Notes: generated by a model not told the origin, from the letters alone. A DNA stretch of 64,000 bases from Lachnospiraceae bacterium MD308 (GCA_010206225.2 VIQU02000018.1:20867-84866), one strand, 5' to 3'; shown: positions 44,393 through 53,803, counted from the first letter of the stretch. Made by a program: numbers and translations.

Positions 44393-45739
44393 TTATCCCA
44401 CGATCAGACCTTCCGCGCGGATCACATCAATCACTTGATTTACATATTTCTCGCACAGCTCATCTGTCGCCGCCTCAACCATAACACGGATCACCGGCTC
44501 TGTGCCGCTCTCCCTGACAAGAATACGTCCCTCATCGCCAAGAGCCTCTGCAACGTCATTTACCGCCTTTGTCACTTCCGCATTCTCGCGTGCAGTCTTT
44601 TTATCTGCCACACGTACATTTTTAAGAAGCTGCGGATAGATCTTCACATCCTCAGAAAGCTTTGCAAGACTCTGCTTCTTCTCAAGCATAACCTCCATGA
44701 TCATCAGAGACGTAAGAATTCCATCGCCTGTTGTAGCATGTTTGCTGAAGATGATATGCCCGGACTGCTCTCCGCCGAGAGAAAAGTTATTGCGAACCAT
44801 ATTCTCATACACATACTTATCGCCGACAGCCGTCTTCTCATATTTCAGCCCTACCTTGTCACACGCTTTATAAAGACCAAGGTTTGACATAATTGTCGTA
44901 ACAATCGTATCTCCGTTAAGACGTCCATTCTCCTTAAGATACTTGCCGCAGATGTACAGGATCAAATCCCCGTCCACTACCTCGCCGTTCTCATCTACAG
45001 CGATACAGCGGTCTGCATCTCCGTCATAAGCAAAGCCTGCATCCAGCTTTTTCTCCTTCACAAAATTCTGAAGAACCTCAATGTGCGTAGAGCCGCAGTT
45101 TGTATTGATATTCGTTCCGTCCGGTTCACAGTTGATCACATAGGTCTTCGCTCCAAGCGCGTCATAAACTGCTTTAGCAATTGTAAAGGCACTTCCGTTC
45201 GAGCAGTCAAGACCAATCTTCATGTTCTCAAAGGATCGGGTTGCAAGTGAAATCAGATATCCAATGTAACGGTTTCGTCCCGCCACATAGTCTACCGTAC
45301 GTCCGATCTTTTCCTTTTTGGCAAGAGGAATCTCTGGAATCTTTCCATCAATATAAGCTTCAATCTTCTCCTCAACCTCTGCCTCCATCTTATGACCTTT
45401 GCCATTAATCACTTTGATCCCATTATCATAATATGGATTATGGCTTGCAGAAATCATAATGCCGCAGTCAAAATTCTCCGTTCTTGCTACATAAGAAACA
45501 CTTGGGGTTGTAGTTACATGGAGAAGGTACGCATTAGCTCCTGAAGCTGTAAGTCCTGCTGCAAGCGCATATTCGAACATGTAGCTGCTTCTTCTCGTAT
45601 CTTTACCAATTACGATCCTCGCCTTGTGGTCCTGTCCGTAATACCATCCAAGATATCTGCCTACCTTGAAAGCATGCTCCACCGTCAGCACTTCGTTAGC
45701 CTCTCCTCGGAATCCGTCCGTTCCAAAATAATTTCCCAT
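44393..45739 (-). CDS. glmM: Phosphoglucosamine mutase
   Basis: 448 residues from ATG 45739 (AAGGAG). Converts glucosamine-6-P to glucosamine-1-P for peptidoglycan. N-terminal YFGTDGFRGEAN, phosphoserine loop MISASHNPYYDNGIK (Ser near 100), metal loop YDGDADRCIAVDE and phosphate-binding RESGTEPVIRVMVEA. Confidence 0.97.
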   Translation of the reverse strand: MGNYFGTDGFRGEANEVLTVEHAFKVGRYLGWYYGQDHKARIVIGKDTRRSSYMFEYALAAGLTASGANAYLLHVTTTPSVSYVARTENFDCGIMISASHNPYYDNGIKVINGKGHKMEAEVEEKIEAYIDGKIPEIPLAKKEKIGRTVDYVAGRNRYIGYLISLATRSFENMKIGLDCSNGSAFTIAKAVYDALGAKTYVINCEPDGTNINTNCGSTHIEVLQNFVKEKKLDAGFAYDGDADRCIAVDENGEVVDGDLILYICGKYLKENGRLNGDTIVTTIMSNLGLYKACDKVGLKYEKTAVGDKYVYENMVRNNFSLGGEQSGHIIFSKHATTGDGILTSLMIMEVMLEKKQSLAKLSEDVKIYPQLLKNVRVADKKTARENAEVTKAVNDVAEALGDEGRILVRESGTEPVIRVMVEAATDELCEKYVNQVIDVIRAEGLIVG

Positions 45740-45856
45740 AATAAATCTCCTTAAATATCGTTTGTCATATCTGCTGATTATTTTACACAATCAAATTAAC
45801 ACCACAACATTATATTCTCTTTTTTTTCAGGATACAACCCTGTTTGCTATTTTTTT

Positions 45857-47035
45857 CTAATGATGGAACAAACGAAGTCCTGTAAAGCTCATTACCATCC
45901 CATATTTATTGCAGGTCGCGATTACATTGTCATCTCTCACAGAACCGCCGGGCTGTGCCACATACTTTACACCGCTTCTATGGGCGCGCTCAATATTATC
46001 TCCGAATGGGAAGAAGGCATCTGACCCGAGAGATACATTTTCAAGCTTGTTAAGCCACTCTCTTTTTTCCTCTCTTATAAATACTTCGGGTTTTTCCTTG
46101 AAGATATTTTCCCATGCGCCGTCTGCCAAAACATCCATGTAATCCTCTCCAATATACAGATCGATAGCATTGTCTCTGTCTGCTCTGCGGATTCCGTCCA
46201 CAAACGGAAGATTCATCACCTGAGGAGACTGCCTTAACCACCAGTTATCTGCCTTTGTTCCTGCAAGACGGGTACAGTGAATTCTTGACTGCTGCCCTGC
46301 CCCGATTCCGATTGCCTGTCCTTCTTTTACATAGCATACGGAATTAGACTGGGTATACTTCAGGGTTATCATAGAGATTGCAAGGTCAATCTTTGCCTGC
46401 TTAGTAAGTTCCTTATTGTCTGTCACGATATTAGCAAAAAATTCATCATCAATCTTTAGCTCATTTCTTCCCTGCTCGAAAGTAATGCCGAACACATCCT
46501 TGTGCTCAAGCGGCTCCGGCACATAATCCGGATTGATCTGGATTACATTATAATTGCCGTTTTTCTTAGCTTTCAGTATCTCAAATGCCTCGTCTGTATA
46601 GCCCGGAGCAATAACGCCGTCAGACACTTCTCTCTTGATAAGCCTTGCCGTGTCAGCGTCACAGGTATCAGACAATGATATAAAATCCCCGAACGATGAC
46701 ATCCTGTCCGCTCCTCTCGCTCTTGCATATGCACATGCCAGAGGGGAAAGCTCTCCCAGATCATCCACCCAGTAAATCTTTGCCAACGTATCGGAAAGCG
46801 GAAGTCCTACCGCTGCTCCCGCAGGCGATACATGCTTAAATGAAGTTGCAGCCGGAAGCCCCGTTGCTTTTTTTAGCTCACTGACTAACTGCCAGCCGTT
46901 AAATGCGTCTAAAAAATTAATATATCCCGGCTTTCCATTCAGCACAGTAATAGGAAGCTCACCGCCGTTTGCCATATAGATCTTAGACGGTTTCTGATTC
47001 GGGTTACAGCCATATTTTAACTCTAATTCTTTCAT
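45857..47035 (-). CDS. AICAR formyltransferase, stand-alone PurH C-domain
   Basis: 392 residues. Converts AICAR plus 10-formyl-THF to FAICAR, the penultimate purine step. It corresponds to the transformylase half of PurH: LKYGCNPNQKPSKIY, the catalytic Lys-His in TSFKHVSPAGAAVGLPL, and GAGQQSRIHCTRLAG. The IMP cyclohydrolase half is missing and replaced by the gene just upstream, 20 bases away. Confidence 0.93.
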   Translation of the reverse strand: MKELELKYGCNPNQKPSKIYMANGGELPITVLNGKPGYINFLDAFNGWQLVSELKKATGLPAATSFKHVSPAGAAVGLPLSDTLAKIYWVDDLGELSPLACAYARARGADRMSSFGDFISLSDTCDADTARLIKREVSDGVIAPGYTDEAFEILKAKKNGNYNVIQINPDYVPEPLEHKDVFGITFEQGRNELKIDDEFFANIVTDNKELTKQAKIDLAISMITLKYTQSNSVCYVKEGQAIGIGAGQQSRIHCTRLAGTKADNWWLRQSPQVMNLPFVDGIRRADRDNAIDLYIGEDYMDVLADGAWENIFKEKPEVFIREEKREWLNKLENVSLGSDAFFPFGDNIERAHRSGVKYVAQPGGSVRDDNVIATCNKYGMVMSFTGLRLFHH

Positions 47036-47055
47036 TCTGATCCTCCTGCTTCTTA

Positions 47056-47769
47056 TTATTTATTCTTATTTACGATCTTTGTCTCATATTTACCGGTTGC
47101 AATGTCAATGTAGCGCACAAATAAGGACACTTTATTCTCCTCATTCAGGCTGTTCCATAATGTATCTGTAAATGCATCCATGTCATCCGGTATCTCTATG
47201 AGCTTCGGTTCGCCTTCAAAGCTTGGCAGCGGATTACCGTCACACTTATAAGTATGGATAAAATGTCCCTCTCCCGCAGCAGGATTTTCATAGGCAAATG
47301 TATAGCGGTTGCAGCTTCCCGGATTCCCGTTATTGCTTTTTAAGATAGACATCGCATAATTATATTTTCCATCTTCAATGTGCATAATCCCGGAAATGCG
47401 CGGCGTGAAATTCGGTCCATCCGGTTCAAACTCCCTGCTCCTTAAGGACTGCTCAAAAGTAAGCTGCTTGTCCATTCCTTCGTAGATGGTATCCGTCTGG
47501 TCGCCGTTAGTTACAATTGTCTTATTCCCAAGTACACGAACCGGAGCATAGATGATCAGGCTTGGATCTTCAAGCTTTGACTCATCAAATGCCTGGGTAC
47601 GGATTCCCTCGCCCTCCTCGGCAAAGATACGGTTGCGGCTGTTTGAGCTTCTTCCCATAATAAAGTAAGCTGTCACTGCCTTTGCGCCATCCGCACTTCT
47701 TCCGATAATGATTCCGCGGCCGGGATAAGAATTACCCTGTAATTCTTTTTCGATTGATAACATTTCCAT
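47056..47769 (-). CDS. IMP cyclohydrolase, archaeal (PurO) type
   Basis: 237 residues. Closes FAICAR to IMP. The sequence resembles the PurO-type family, not the PurH N-domain: NSYPGRGIIIGRSADGAK at the N-terminus, YFIMGRSSNSRNR near 35-47, and YNYAMSILKSNNGNPGSCNR. AAGGAG precedes ATG 47769. It is the first gene of a two-gene operon with the AICAR transformylase. Confidence 0.9.
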   Translation of the reverse strand: MEMLSIEKELQGNSYPGRGIIIGRSADGAKAVTAYFIMGRSSNSRNRIFAEEGEGIRTQAFDESKLEDPSLIIYAPVRVLGNKTIVTNGDQTDTIYEGMDKQLTFEQSLRSREFEPDGPNFTPRISGIMHIEDGKYNYAMSILKSNNGNPGSCNRYTFAYENPAAGEGHFIHTYKCDGNPLPSFEGEPKLIEIPDDMDAFTDTLWNSLNEENKVSLFVRYIDIATGKYETKIVNKNK

Positions 47770-47928
47770 GAATACATCTCCTTTTTATTTCTTTTGTTTA
47801 AATTGTCCTTTTATTATATAAAAAATATATAGGTTTTTCCAGTAATATTTGTGTATTTTTTCTCTTGAACCATCTGGACTAAAAGAATAGAATGGTTATC
47901 GTTAAATTAGATCTATGGAGTTTTCAAT

Positions 47929-49068
47929 ATGAATGACACAAAAACACTGTCAGTCAAACCGCGTGACTACTTATTCGACAATTACAAAGCCTTATTGATC
48001 ACACTGGTGATCATAGGACATTTTATTGAGCCATGTTATCAGAATAATGATTTTCTCTATACACTCAAATGGCTGATCGTATCTTTTCATATGCCGGCTT
48101 TTATCTTCATCTCCGGCTATTTTTCCAAGCGGGAACTTCCACTTTCCATCATTATACGAAAGCTGTTGATCCCATACATTGTATATGAATTTGTCTACTA
48201 TTTTTTTTATATATTTGTTTTGCACAAGGAGACGGGACTTCATCTGCTATATCCGAAATTTTCTTTGTGGTATCTGCTTGCGCTCTTTGTATGGCGCACA
48301 GTTACGCCTTATGTAAAAAAATATCCGTATTACATGCCGGCCGCCATCACTGCAGGACTTCTGATCGGCTTATCTGGCATGCAGGATAACTACTTAAGCC
48401 TGCCGCGGATTCTCTACTTTTATCCGTTCTTTCTGGCAGGAACCAGCTTTAACCGTGATTCGATTACAAAGTTTGGCCAAAAATATATACGGGTACTCTC
48501 AGCAGCAGGAATTGTCGTTTTTACTGCTTTTTTTGCATTTGCCCCTGTATGCAGGTCACTTTCCGTCAAAATATTCTACGGTAGGTATAACTATGATTTT
48601 CTTGAACAGGACATGACAGAAGGTATTCTGTGCCGCGCCATCTGCTATACGATCGGCTTTGCCATGACCTTCGCCGTTATGATGCTCATTCCTGAGAGAA
48701 GGACATTCTACTCTTATATAGGGACACGGACGATGGCAATCTATCTGTTCCATGGACTGACCTATTCTTATCTGAAAGAATGTACCACAATTTTAAAAAA
48801 CATAAACACCATACCCGCATCCATTCTGCTGCTTGGAGGCTGTACTTTACTTACGGTTATTTTCTCCCTCTCGAAGCTTACTGCATTTACAAACAAAGTG
48901 TCCGATTTAAAACTGCCGGCCGCCGCAGCACAGACTGCCTCTTTATTCTTTTCCTTTATCTGGCATTGGCTGAGACAGAAATACACCGCTTTCAGATGGT
49001 TCTTATACAAAAGAAAAACAAATACGAACCTGACACATATCATGTTTTTTTACGGAGGGCGGTTCTAG
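47929..49068 (+). CDS. Acyltransferase 3 family membrane protein
   Basis: 379 residues, about ten hydrophobic helices. The N-terminal DYLFDNYKALLITLVIIGHF block carries the family His; FHMPAFIFISGYFSKRE follows. Such enzymes O-acylate cell-surface sugars. The C-terminus overlaps the convergent DUF3841-like gene by 4 bases. The actual substrate is unknown. Confidence 0.88.
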   Translation: MNDTKTLSVKPRDYLFDNYKALLITLVIIGHFIEPCYQNNDFLYTLKWLIVSFHMPAFIFISGYFSKRELPLSIIIRKLLIPYIVYEFVYYFFYIFVLHKETGLHLLYPKFSLWYLLALFVWRTVTPYVKKYPYYMPAAITAGLLIGLSGMQDNYLSLPRILYFYPFFLAGTSFNRDSITKFGQKYIRVLSAAGIVVFTAFFAFAPVCRSLSVKIFYGRYNYDFLEQDMTEGILCRAICYTIGFAMTFAVMMLIPERRTFYSYIGTRTMAIYLFHGLTYSYLKECTTILKNINTIPASILLLGGCTLLTVIFSLSKLTAFTNKVSDLKLPAAAAQTASLFFSFIWHWLRQKYTAFRWFLYKRKTNTNLTHIMFFYGGRF

Positions 49069-49655
49069 TATACAGCTTCGCCCGGCCTCACAATTCTTCT
49101 CACATTACTCTCCCTGATCTCCCATATATTTCCGCAGACTCCCGGTTCCTCAAGGCTTTCGATCTCAAACACCCGTTTCCAGCTTTCTTTGATTCTCTGC
49201 ACTTCATCTGGATAGAAGCCTTTATAGCGTCCTTCAAAAAACTCGAATCCGTTTGTCACGCCAATCTCTTTCAAATGCTGCTTATACGCAGCTGCATCCG
49301 CATCATTCTTTGGAACATATATCCTGTTGAGTACATAATCCCACTTGAGGTCGCTGAAATATATCACATCCTTTTCCGGCACCTCGAGCTCATAAACCAC
49401 AGTTCCCGGAATAGGCGGCAGACATTCCTCCCGTCTGATGGCGCACCAGATCGGAGCGTTCACATCCTCCGGCTTCGGCACTCTTTTTTCAGCCACCCGC
49501 GTGAACCAGTCATAGCTGTCCAGAAAAAGCGGAGCAATATCTCCAAAATGCAGCTCCACATAGCGTCTTACATTAATAACCCTGCCGTCTCTCTCTAGCT
49601 GGTACAGCGTCTTATCATTCTGCCTTGTAAACAGGCTTACCATTTTTTCTGACAT
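49065..49655 (-). CDS. DUF3841-like protein
   Basis: 196-residue soluble protein. SLFTRQNDKTLYQLERDGR at the N-terminus and PPIPGTVVYELEVPEKDVI with SDLKWDYVLNRIYVPKN in the middle resemble the DUF3841 family as I recall it. No catalytic motif is evident and the role is unknown. Confidence 0.65.
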   Translation of the reverse strand: MSEKMVSLFTRQNDKTLYQLERDGRVINVRRYVELHFGDIAPLFLDSYDWFTRVAEKRVPKPEDVNAPIWCAIRREECLPPIPGTVVYELEVPEKDVIYFSDLKWDYVLNRIYVPKNDADAAAYKQHLKEIGVTNGFEFFEGRYKGFYPDEVQRIKESWKRVFEIESLEEPGVCGNIWEIRESNVRRIVRPGEAVY

Positions 49656-49750
49656 CTTCTCTCATTTCCTCTCCAGATTCTTTTTACATCAGTATATCTT
49701 TCTTCCTGTATTATTTCAATCCTCGTTTCACTCTTCTTAATTCACATAAT

Positions 49751-49779
49751 TTGACAGCTTCATTCTTTCGATTTATAAT
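49751..49779 (+). promoter_or_regulatory. Perfect-consensus promoter of a small peptide locus
   Basis: TTGACA (49751-49756), exactly 17 bases, TATAAT (49774-49779). The next gene-like element is the 25-codon frame at 49810. Confidence 0.85.
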
Positions 49780-49809
49780 TTAAAAAATATTAATTGACGA
49801 GGTGATTGA

Positions 49810-49887
49810 ATGAACAATTTACAAAAAGCGTTTTTTGTTGCTGTACCTTCTATTATTGCAGAACTCAAGAAGAGAACTATGGTATGA
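49810..49887 (+). CDS. 25-residue peptide (MNNLQKAFFVAVPSIIAELK...)
   Basis: A short frame with a GAGGTG site 8 bases before ATG 49810. The peptide has a hydrophobic centre (AFFVAVPSIIA) and a basic end (KKRTMV). It lies between a perfect promoter and a strong terminator, predicting a transcript of about 145 bases. Options are a type I toxin-like membrane peptide, an amphipathic secreted or signalling peptide, or an sRNA with a non-functional frame. No antitoxin RNA can be assigned by eye. Confidence 0.5.
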   Translation: MNNLQKAFFVAVPSIIAELKKRTMV

Positions 49888-49888
49888 T

Positions 49889-49931
49889 AAAAAACCATGT
49901 GTCCCCTTTCCAGAAACACATGGTTTTTATT
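49889..49931 (+). terminator. Terminator of the small peptide locus
   Basis: 13-bp stem AAAAACCATGTGT with arm ACACATGGTTTTT around a 12-base loop, followed by ATTT. It begins two bases after the peptide stop. Confidence 0.85.
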
Positions 49932-49967
49932 TAATATCGATACTAATTTACCCCGGAAACAATGCCG

Positions 49968-50105
49968 TCAATGGCAATGCCCGCCGCAATGCTTACAGTC
50001 GCCGCCGCATTGTATGGACTTTCCGTTTTTCTTGTCCCGGACCATACTTCTTACTGCCAGCGCCACAAGCGCGCATACAATGATTCCTACAACAAAAGTC
50101 CCCAT
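49968..50105 (-). CDS. FeoB-associated Cys-rich membrane protein
   Basis: 45 residues: one transmembrane helix (TFVVGIIVCALVALAVRS), a basic loop (MVRDKKNGKS) and a Cys/His tail CGGDCKHCGGHCH. It is typical of the small protein encoded right after feoB. GGAGG precedes ATG 50105, 44 bases after the feoB stop. It probably supports Fe(II) uptake. Confidence 0.9.
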   Translation of the reverse strand: MGTFVVGIIVCALVALAVRSMVRDKKNGKSIQCGGDCKHCGGHCH

Positions 50106-50148
50106 CACTACCTCCTTTTGGACTATAAGATCGTATTTAATATCCATT

Positions 50149-52302
50149 CTATCTTGCAGGAGCCATCCCTTTCAGATCAACATTCAATGTCTTGCTTTCT
50201 TTATATGGACGAACCAGAAGATAGATAAATCCTATCACAAGAATGACCGCTACAACTGTTCCAAGCCCGAAAGCACCGCCTGACAATACATTTCCAATCT
50301 GATATACGCAAAGTGATACTACATATGCTAGCAGTGTCTGGTATCCGATTGCAAACCAGAACCATTTCGCATTGTTCATCTCTCTCTTGATAGCTCCCAT
50401 TGCCGCGAAGCAAGGCGCGCACAAAAGGTTGAATACAAGGAATGAATACGCTGCAACTGCTGTCATACTGCCTGCAAGCTGTCCCCAGATCTCTGTCCCA
50501 TCCTCTGCTACTTCTGCAAATCCAAACAGAATACCAAAAGTTCCTACTACATTTTCCTTCGCGATCAGTCCTGTAACTGCTGCGACCGCCATCTTCCAAT
50601 CGCCCCATCCAAGCGGTGCGAAGAGAGGAGCGATGATGCTTCCGATAGATGCAAGGATACTGCTGTCAAGCTGCTCCGCCTCCAGCATTCCGAAGGAGCC
50701 GTCCGCCCATCCAAAGCTCATTAAGAACCACAAAAGAATGGTTGACAGAAGAATGATCGTACCTGCCTTTTTAATAAAGGACCAGCCTCTCTCCCACATG
50801 CTGCGAAGGACATTTCCCACTGTCGGCATATGATAGGCCGGAAGCTCCATAACGAACGGAGCCGGATCTCCCGCGAACATCTTTGTCTTCTTTAAGATGA
50901 TGCCGGAACAGATGATTGCCGCAATGCCGACGAAATATGCGCTCGGCGCTACCCATGCCGCCCCGTCAAACAGTGCTCCCGCGATCAGAGCTATGATCGG
51001 AAGCTTCGCCCCGCACGGGATAAAGGTCGTCGTCATAATTGTCATCTTGCGGTCTCTGTCATTTTCAATCGTTCTTGACGCCATAACACCCGGAACTCCG
51101 CATCCAGTCCCAATGAGCATCGGAATAAAGGATTTGCCTGACAGACCGAACTTTCTGAAAATCCTGTCCATGATAAATGCCACACGCGCCATGTATCCAC
51201 ATGCCTCCAAAAATGCAAGGAAGATAAAAAGCACGAGCATCTGAGGCACAAATCCAAGAACCGCACCCACACCTGCTACAATACCGTCAAGAATCAGTCC
51301 CTGAAGCCAGTCGGCACAGTTCACACTTACGAGAATATTTTCGATAGCCGGAGGAATAATCTCTCCAAATAATACATCATTTGTCCAACCTGTCACAAAA
51401 TCTCCGACTGTCGATACAGATACATAATACACGATCCACATAACAATTGCAAATATCGGTAATGCCAGCCATCTGTTTGTTACGATGCGATCTATCTTAT
51501 CGGATGTCGTAAGCTCCTGTGTTTTATTTTTCTTTACACAATCCCCGATAATAGAAGAGATATAAACGTATCTCTCATTTGTGATGATACTTTCCGTATC
51601 GTCGTCAAATTTGTCTTCCATCTCCTGAATATCTGCAGATATATCCGGTACAGATGACATCTGGGATTGAATCTTATCATCCTTCTCCAAAAGTTTGACT
51701 GCAAAAAAACGCTTCTGTCCGTCAGCAACGATTCCGGTAAGCTTATCCGCTACTCTCTCGATGATACTCTCTGCGTCTTCACAGAATTCATGTCTAATCT
51801 CTGATACGGCGCCCGCCTGTGCGATTGCAACTGCTTTTTCCGCCGCTTTCGTGATTCCAGTTCCCTTGAGGGCTGAAATCTCAACCACATCGCAGCCAAG
51901 CTTTTCACCAAGTTTCTCGGCATTGATCTGATCTCCATTCTTTCTTACGATATCCATCATGTTCACTGCCATGATAACCGGAATCCCAAGTTCCATGATC
52001 TGAGTGGACAGATATAAGTTTCTTTCGATATTGGTTCCATCGACAATATTTATAATGGCATCTGGCCTCTCATTTATTAGATAGTTTCTTGCTACCACCT
52101 CTTCCAACGTATACGGAGATAAGGAATAGATTCCGGGCAGATCCATAATGATAACATCCTTATGCCCCTTTAATTTTCCTTCCTTTTTCTCAACCGTCAC
52201 TCCCGGCCAGTTACCTACAAACTGATTTGAACCCGTCAGCGCGTTAAACAAAGTTGTCTTACCGCTGTTCGGATTACCTGCAAGCGCTATTTTTACTGAC
52301 AT
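50149..52302 (-). CDS. feoB: Ferrous iron transporter FeoB
   Basis: 717 residues. The N-terminal G domain has G1 GNPNSGKT (9-16), G3 DLPG, G4 NMMD and the FeoB switch FVGNWPGVTVEKKEG. After a helical spacer come two Gate regions with GTGCGVPGVMASRT and TFIPCGAKLPI, which contain the conserved Cys, and a C-terminal membrane part. It imports Fe(II). It follows feoA1, with a DtxR-type box in the gap. Confidence 0.96.
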   Translation of the reverse strand: MSVKIALAGNPNSGKTTLFNALTGSNQFVGNWPGVTVEKKEGKLKGHKDVIIMDLPGIYSLSPYTLEEVVARNYLINERPDAIINIVDGTNIERNLYLSTQIMELGIPVIMAVNMMDIVRKNGDQINAEKLGEKLGCDVVEISALKGTGITKAAEKAVAIAQAGAVSEIRHEFCEDAESIIERVADKLTGIVADGQKRFFAVKLLEKDDKIQSQMSSVPDISADIQEMEDKFDDDTESIITNERYVYISSIIGDCVKKNKTQELTTSDKIDRIVTNRWLALPIFAIVMWIVYYVSVSTVGDFVTGWTNDVLFGEIIPPAIENILVSVNCADWLQGLILDGIVAGVGAVLGFVPQMLVLFIFLAFLEACGYMARVAFIMDRIFRKFGLSGKSFIPMLIGTGCGVPGVMASRTIENDRDRKMTIMTTTFIPCGAKLPIIALIAGALFDGAAWVAPSAYFVGIAAIICSGIILKKTKMFAGDPAPFVMELPAYHMPTVGNVLRSMWERGWSFIKKAGTIILLSTILLWFLMSFGWADGSFGMLEAEQLDSSILASIGSIIAPLFAPLGWGDWKMAVAAVTGLIAKENVVGTFGILFGFAEVAEDGTEIWGQLAGSMTAVAAYSFLVFNLLCAPCFAAMGAIKREMNNAKWFWFAIGYQTLLAYVVSLCVYQIGNVLSGGAFGLGTVVAVILVIGFIYLLVRPYKESKTLNVDLKGMAPAR

Positions 52303-52360
52303 AACATTTCTCCTTCTAAGTTTGTTTTTTCTTCTTTTTATTAGTCATAGCTCTTTTTTA

Positions 52361-52379
52361 TTAGTTAATGCTAACCTAT
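52361..52379. promoter_or_regulatory. DtxR/MntR-type box before feoB
   Basis: TTAGTTAATGCTAACCTAT matches the general pattern TTAGgTTAgcCTAACCTAA with one base deleted in the left half. It lies about 60 bases before the feoB start and after feoA1. Confidence 0.5.
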
Positions 52380-52409
52380 GTACAAAAAAAATTCTTGTTT
52401 TCAAAATTA

Positions 52410-52631
52410 TTATTCAACTAAAATCATTTCTGCATCCGCTTTACGGAGCGACAATTCATATCCTCTTACAGTTACCTCTACAGGATCGCCAAGAGGCGCT
52501 ACTTTGCGGACGAAAACATCCACGCCTTTCGTAATACCCATATCCATGATCCTTCTCTTCACCGGACCTTCGCCTGTCAGTTTTGCCACCTTTACGGTGC
52601 TTCCGCAGGCCACTTCCTTTAACGTCTTCAT
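52410..52631 (-). CDS. FeoA family protein 1
   Basis: 73-residue SH3-like FeoA: CGSTVKVAKLTGEGPVKRRIMDMGI, KGVDVFVRKVAPLGDPVEVTV and RGYELSLRKADAEMI, given as short landmarks. FeoA proteins assist FeoB in the cytoplasm. Second cistron of the feo operon. Confidence 0.92.
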   Translation of the reverse strand: MKTLKEVACGSTVKVAKLTGEGPVKRRIMDMGITKGVDVFVRKVAPLGDPVEVTVRGYELSLRKADAEMILVE

Positions 52632-52672
52632 CTTTCCTCATCCCTTCTTTCTTTATAAGATAGAATATTTAC

Positions 52673-52885
52673 CTATACCATGATCTTATTAGCCATATCT
52701 TTTCCAATGGCAACGCGGGAATCTTTTACATTCACAATCACATTACCTCCGATATCTGATACAACAGTTACAAATCCGCCTGTAACAAAACCAAGGTTTT
52801 CTAAAAACTTTTTGACTTCCTCTTTTCCTCCAACCTTTTTAATCTGCATAGGCTCACCGGTATTTACCATTGTTAACGGCATCAT
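52673..52885 (-). CDS. FeoA family protein 2
   Basis: 70 residues, also an SH3-like FeoA fold: KKVGGKEEVKKFLENLGFVTG and SDIGGNVIVNVKDSRVAIGKD. Two adjacent ATG codons (52885, 52882) follow an AGGGGA site. First cistron of the operon; the second FeoA follows 41 bases later. Confidence 0.92.
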   Translation of the reverse strand: MMPLTMVNTGEPMQIKKVGGKEEVKKFLENLGFVTGGFVTVVSDIGGNVIVNVKDSRVAIGKDMANKIMV

Positions 52886-52926
52886 GTCATCCCCTTTTTG
52901 TGATATTGATAAACATTTTCATTTCC

Positions 52927-52950
52927 ATATGTTAGTATACGCTAACATAT
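52927..52950. promoter_or_regulatory. 24-bp palindrome, metal-repressor operator candidate
   Basis: Arms ATATGTTAG (52927-52935) and CTAACATAT (52942-52950) are perfect complements around six bases. It lies between feoA2 and the divergent DtxR/MntR-like gene and contains the TTAG/CTAA halves typical of that family. Confidence 0.65.
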
Positions 52951-53093
52951 CTTAGCTGTCAACAATTTTCTTTTATATTTTAAGATTTTTTGTGTTTCCA
53001 ACTAAATTGTGCTATACTAATACAATGTAATATTAATCAGTAAAGCGCTATGGATGTGCAACTGATAAAACAGCGTTCAAGGAGACAAAACAT

Positions 53094-53459
53094 ATGCACG
53101 CATTAAATGAATCTGCCGAAAATTATCTCGAGACCATACTGATCCTAAGCAAAAAGCTTCCGGTTGTAAGATCAGTGGATATTGCCAACGAACTTGGCTT
53201 TAAGAAGTCAAGTGTCAGTGTCGCAATGAAAAACTTAAGAACGAAAGAACATATAACGGTAACCGATGCCGGGTTTATCTATCTTACCGACTCCGGACGT
53301 GAGATTGCAGAGATGATATATGAACGTCATCAGCTTTTATCCTCGTGGCTCACATTTTTAGGCGTGCCTGCCGATATTGCAGTTGAAGATGCCTGTAAGA
53401 TCGAACATGTGATCAGCAAAGAAAGCTTTGACGCAATAAAAAGACATGTAAAACGGTAA
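53094..53459 (+). CDS. DtxR/MntR family metal-dependent regulator
   Basis: 121 residues: winged helix (about 1-70) with SAENYLETIL, RSVDIANELGFKKSSVSVAM and TDSGREIAEMI, then a dimer and metal domain. Ligand-type residues remain in SAENYLE, ERHQLL and EDACKIEH. The SH3 domain of DtxR is missing, as in MntR. Divergent from feo, so an iron-responsive repressor is likely, though Mn sensing cannot be excluded. Confidence 0.9.
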   Translation: MHALNESAENYLETILILSKKLPVVRSVDIANELGFKKSSVSVAMKNLRTKEHITVTDAGFIYLTDSGREIAEMIYERHQLLSSWLTFLGVPADIAVEDACKIEHVISKESFDAIKRHVKR

Positions 53460-53479
53460 CCTTACATAACCTACTTTCC

Positions 53480-53803
53480 TCATTCCTCCTGTCGGATAAT
53501 TCCCAGATATAAAAATATTGGATACAGGTAACTCGCCCCAAAGGTGCCAAGCTTTTTGGGGCCGGATACTATTCCGCCAAGTTCTAAAGCTTTACAAAGA
53601 GTGATTCCCACGGTCGCTTTGGTAATGCTTTTTTCTTTCCGGTTTACAAACATCTCATTTCCTTTGATAATATATGTAAATTCCAGATTCCGCATCGTAT
53701 AGAAAGGATGCTCTTCAAATAATTCCATCACATCCCACAGCCGGTCTATCGTCAGCTGCTCATGCAGCCATTCAATAATTTCCTTTTTACTTCTTAATTG
53801 CAT
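53480..53803 (-). CDS. Hypothetical protein, 107 residues
   Basis: Soluble, with a helical N-terminus (SKKEIIEWLHEQLTIDRLWD) and a Gly-rich C-terminus (ALELGGIVSGPKKLGTFGAS). AGGTGGGG precedes ATG 53803. It lies 13 bases after the ATL gene and is probably co-transcribed. I recognise no family. Confidence 0.65.
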   Translation of the reverse strand: MQLRSKKEIIEWLHEQLTIDRLWDVMELFEEHPFYTMRNLEFTYIIKGNEMFVNRKEKSITKATVGITLCKALELGGIVSGPKKLGTFGASYLYPIFLYLGIIRQEE

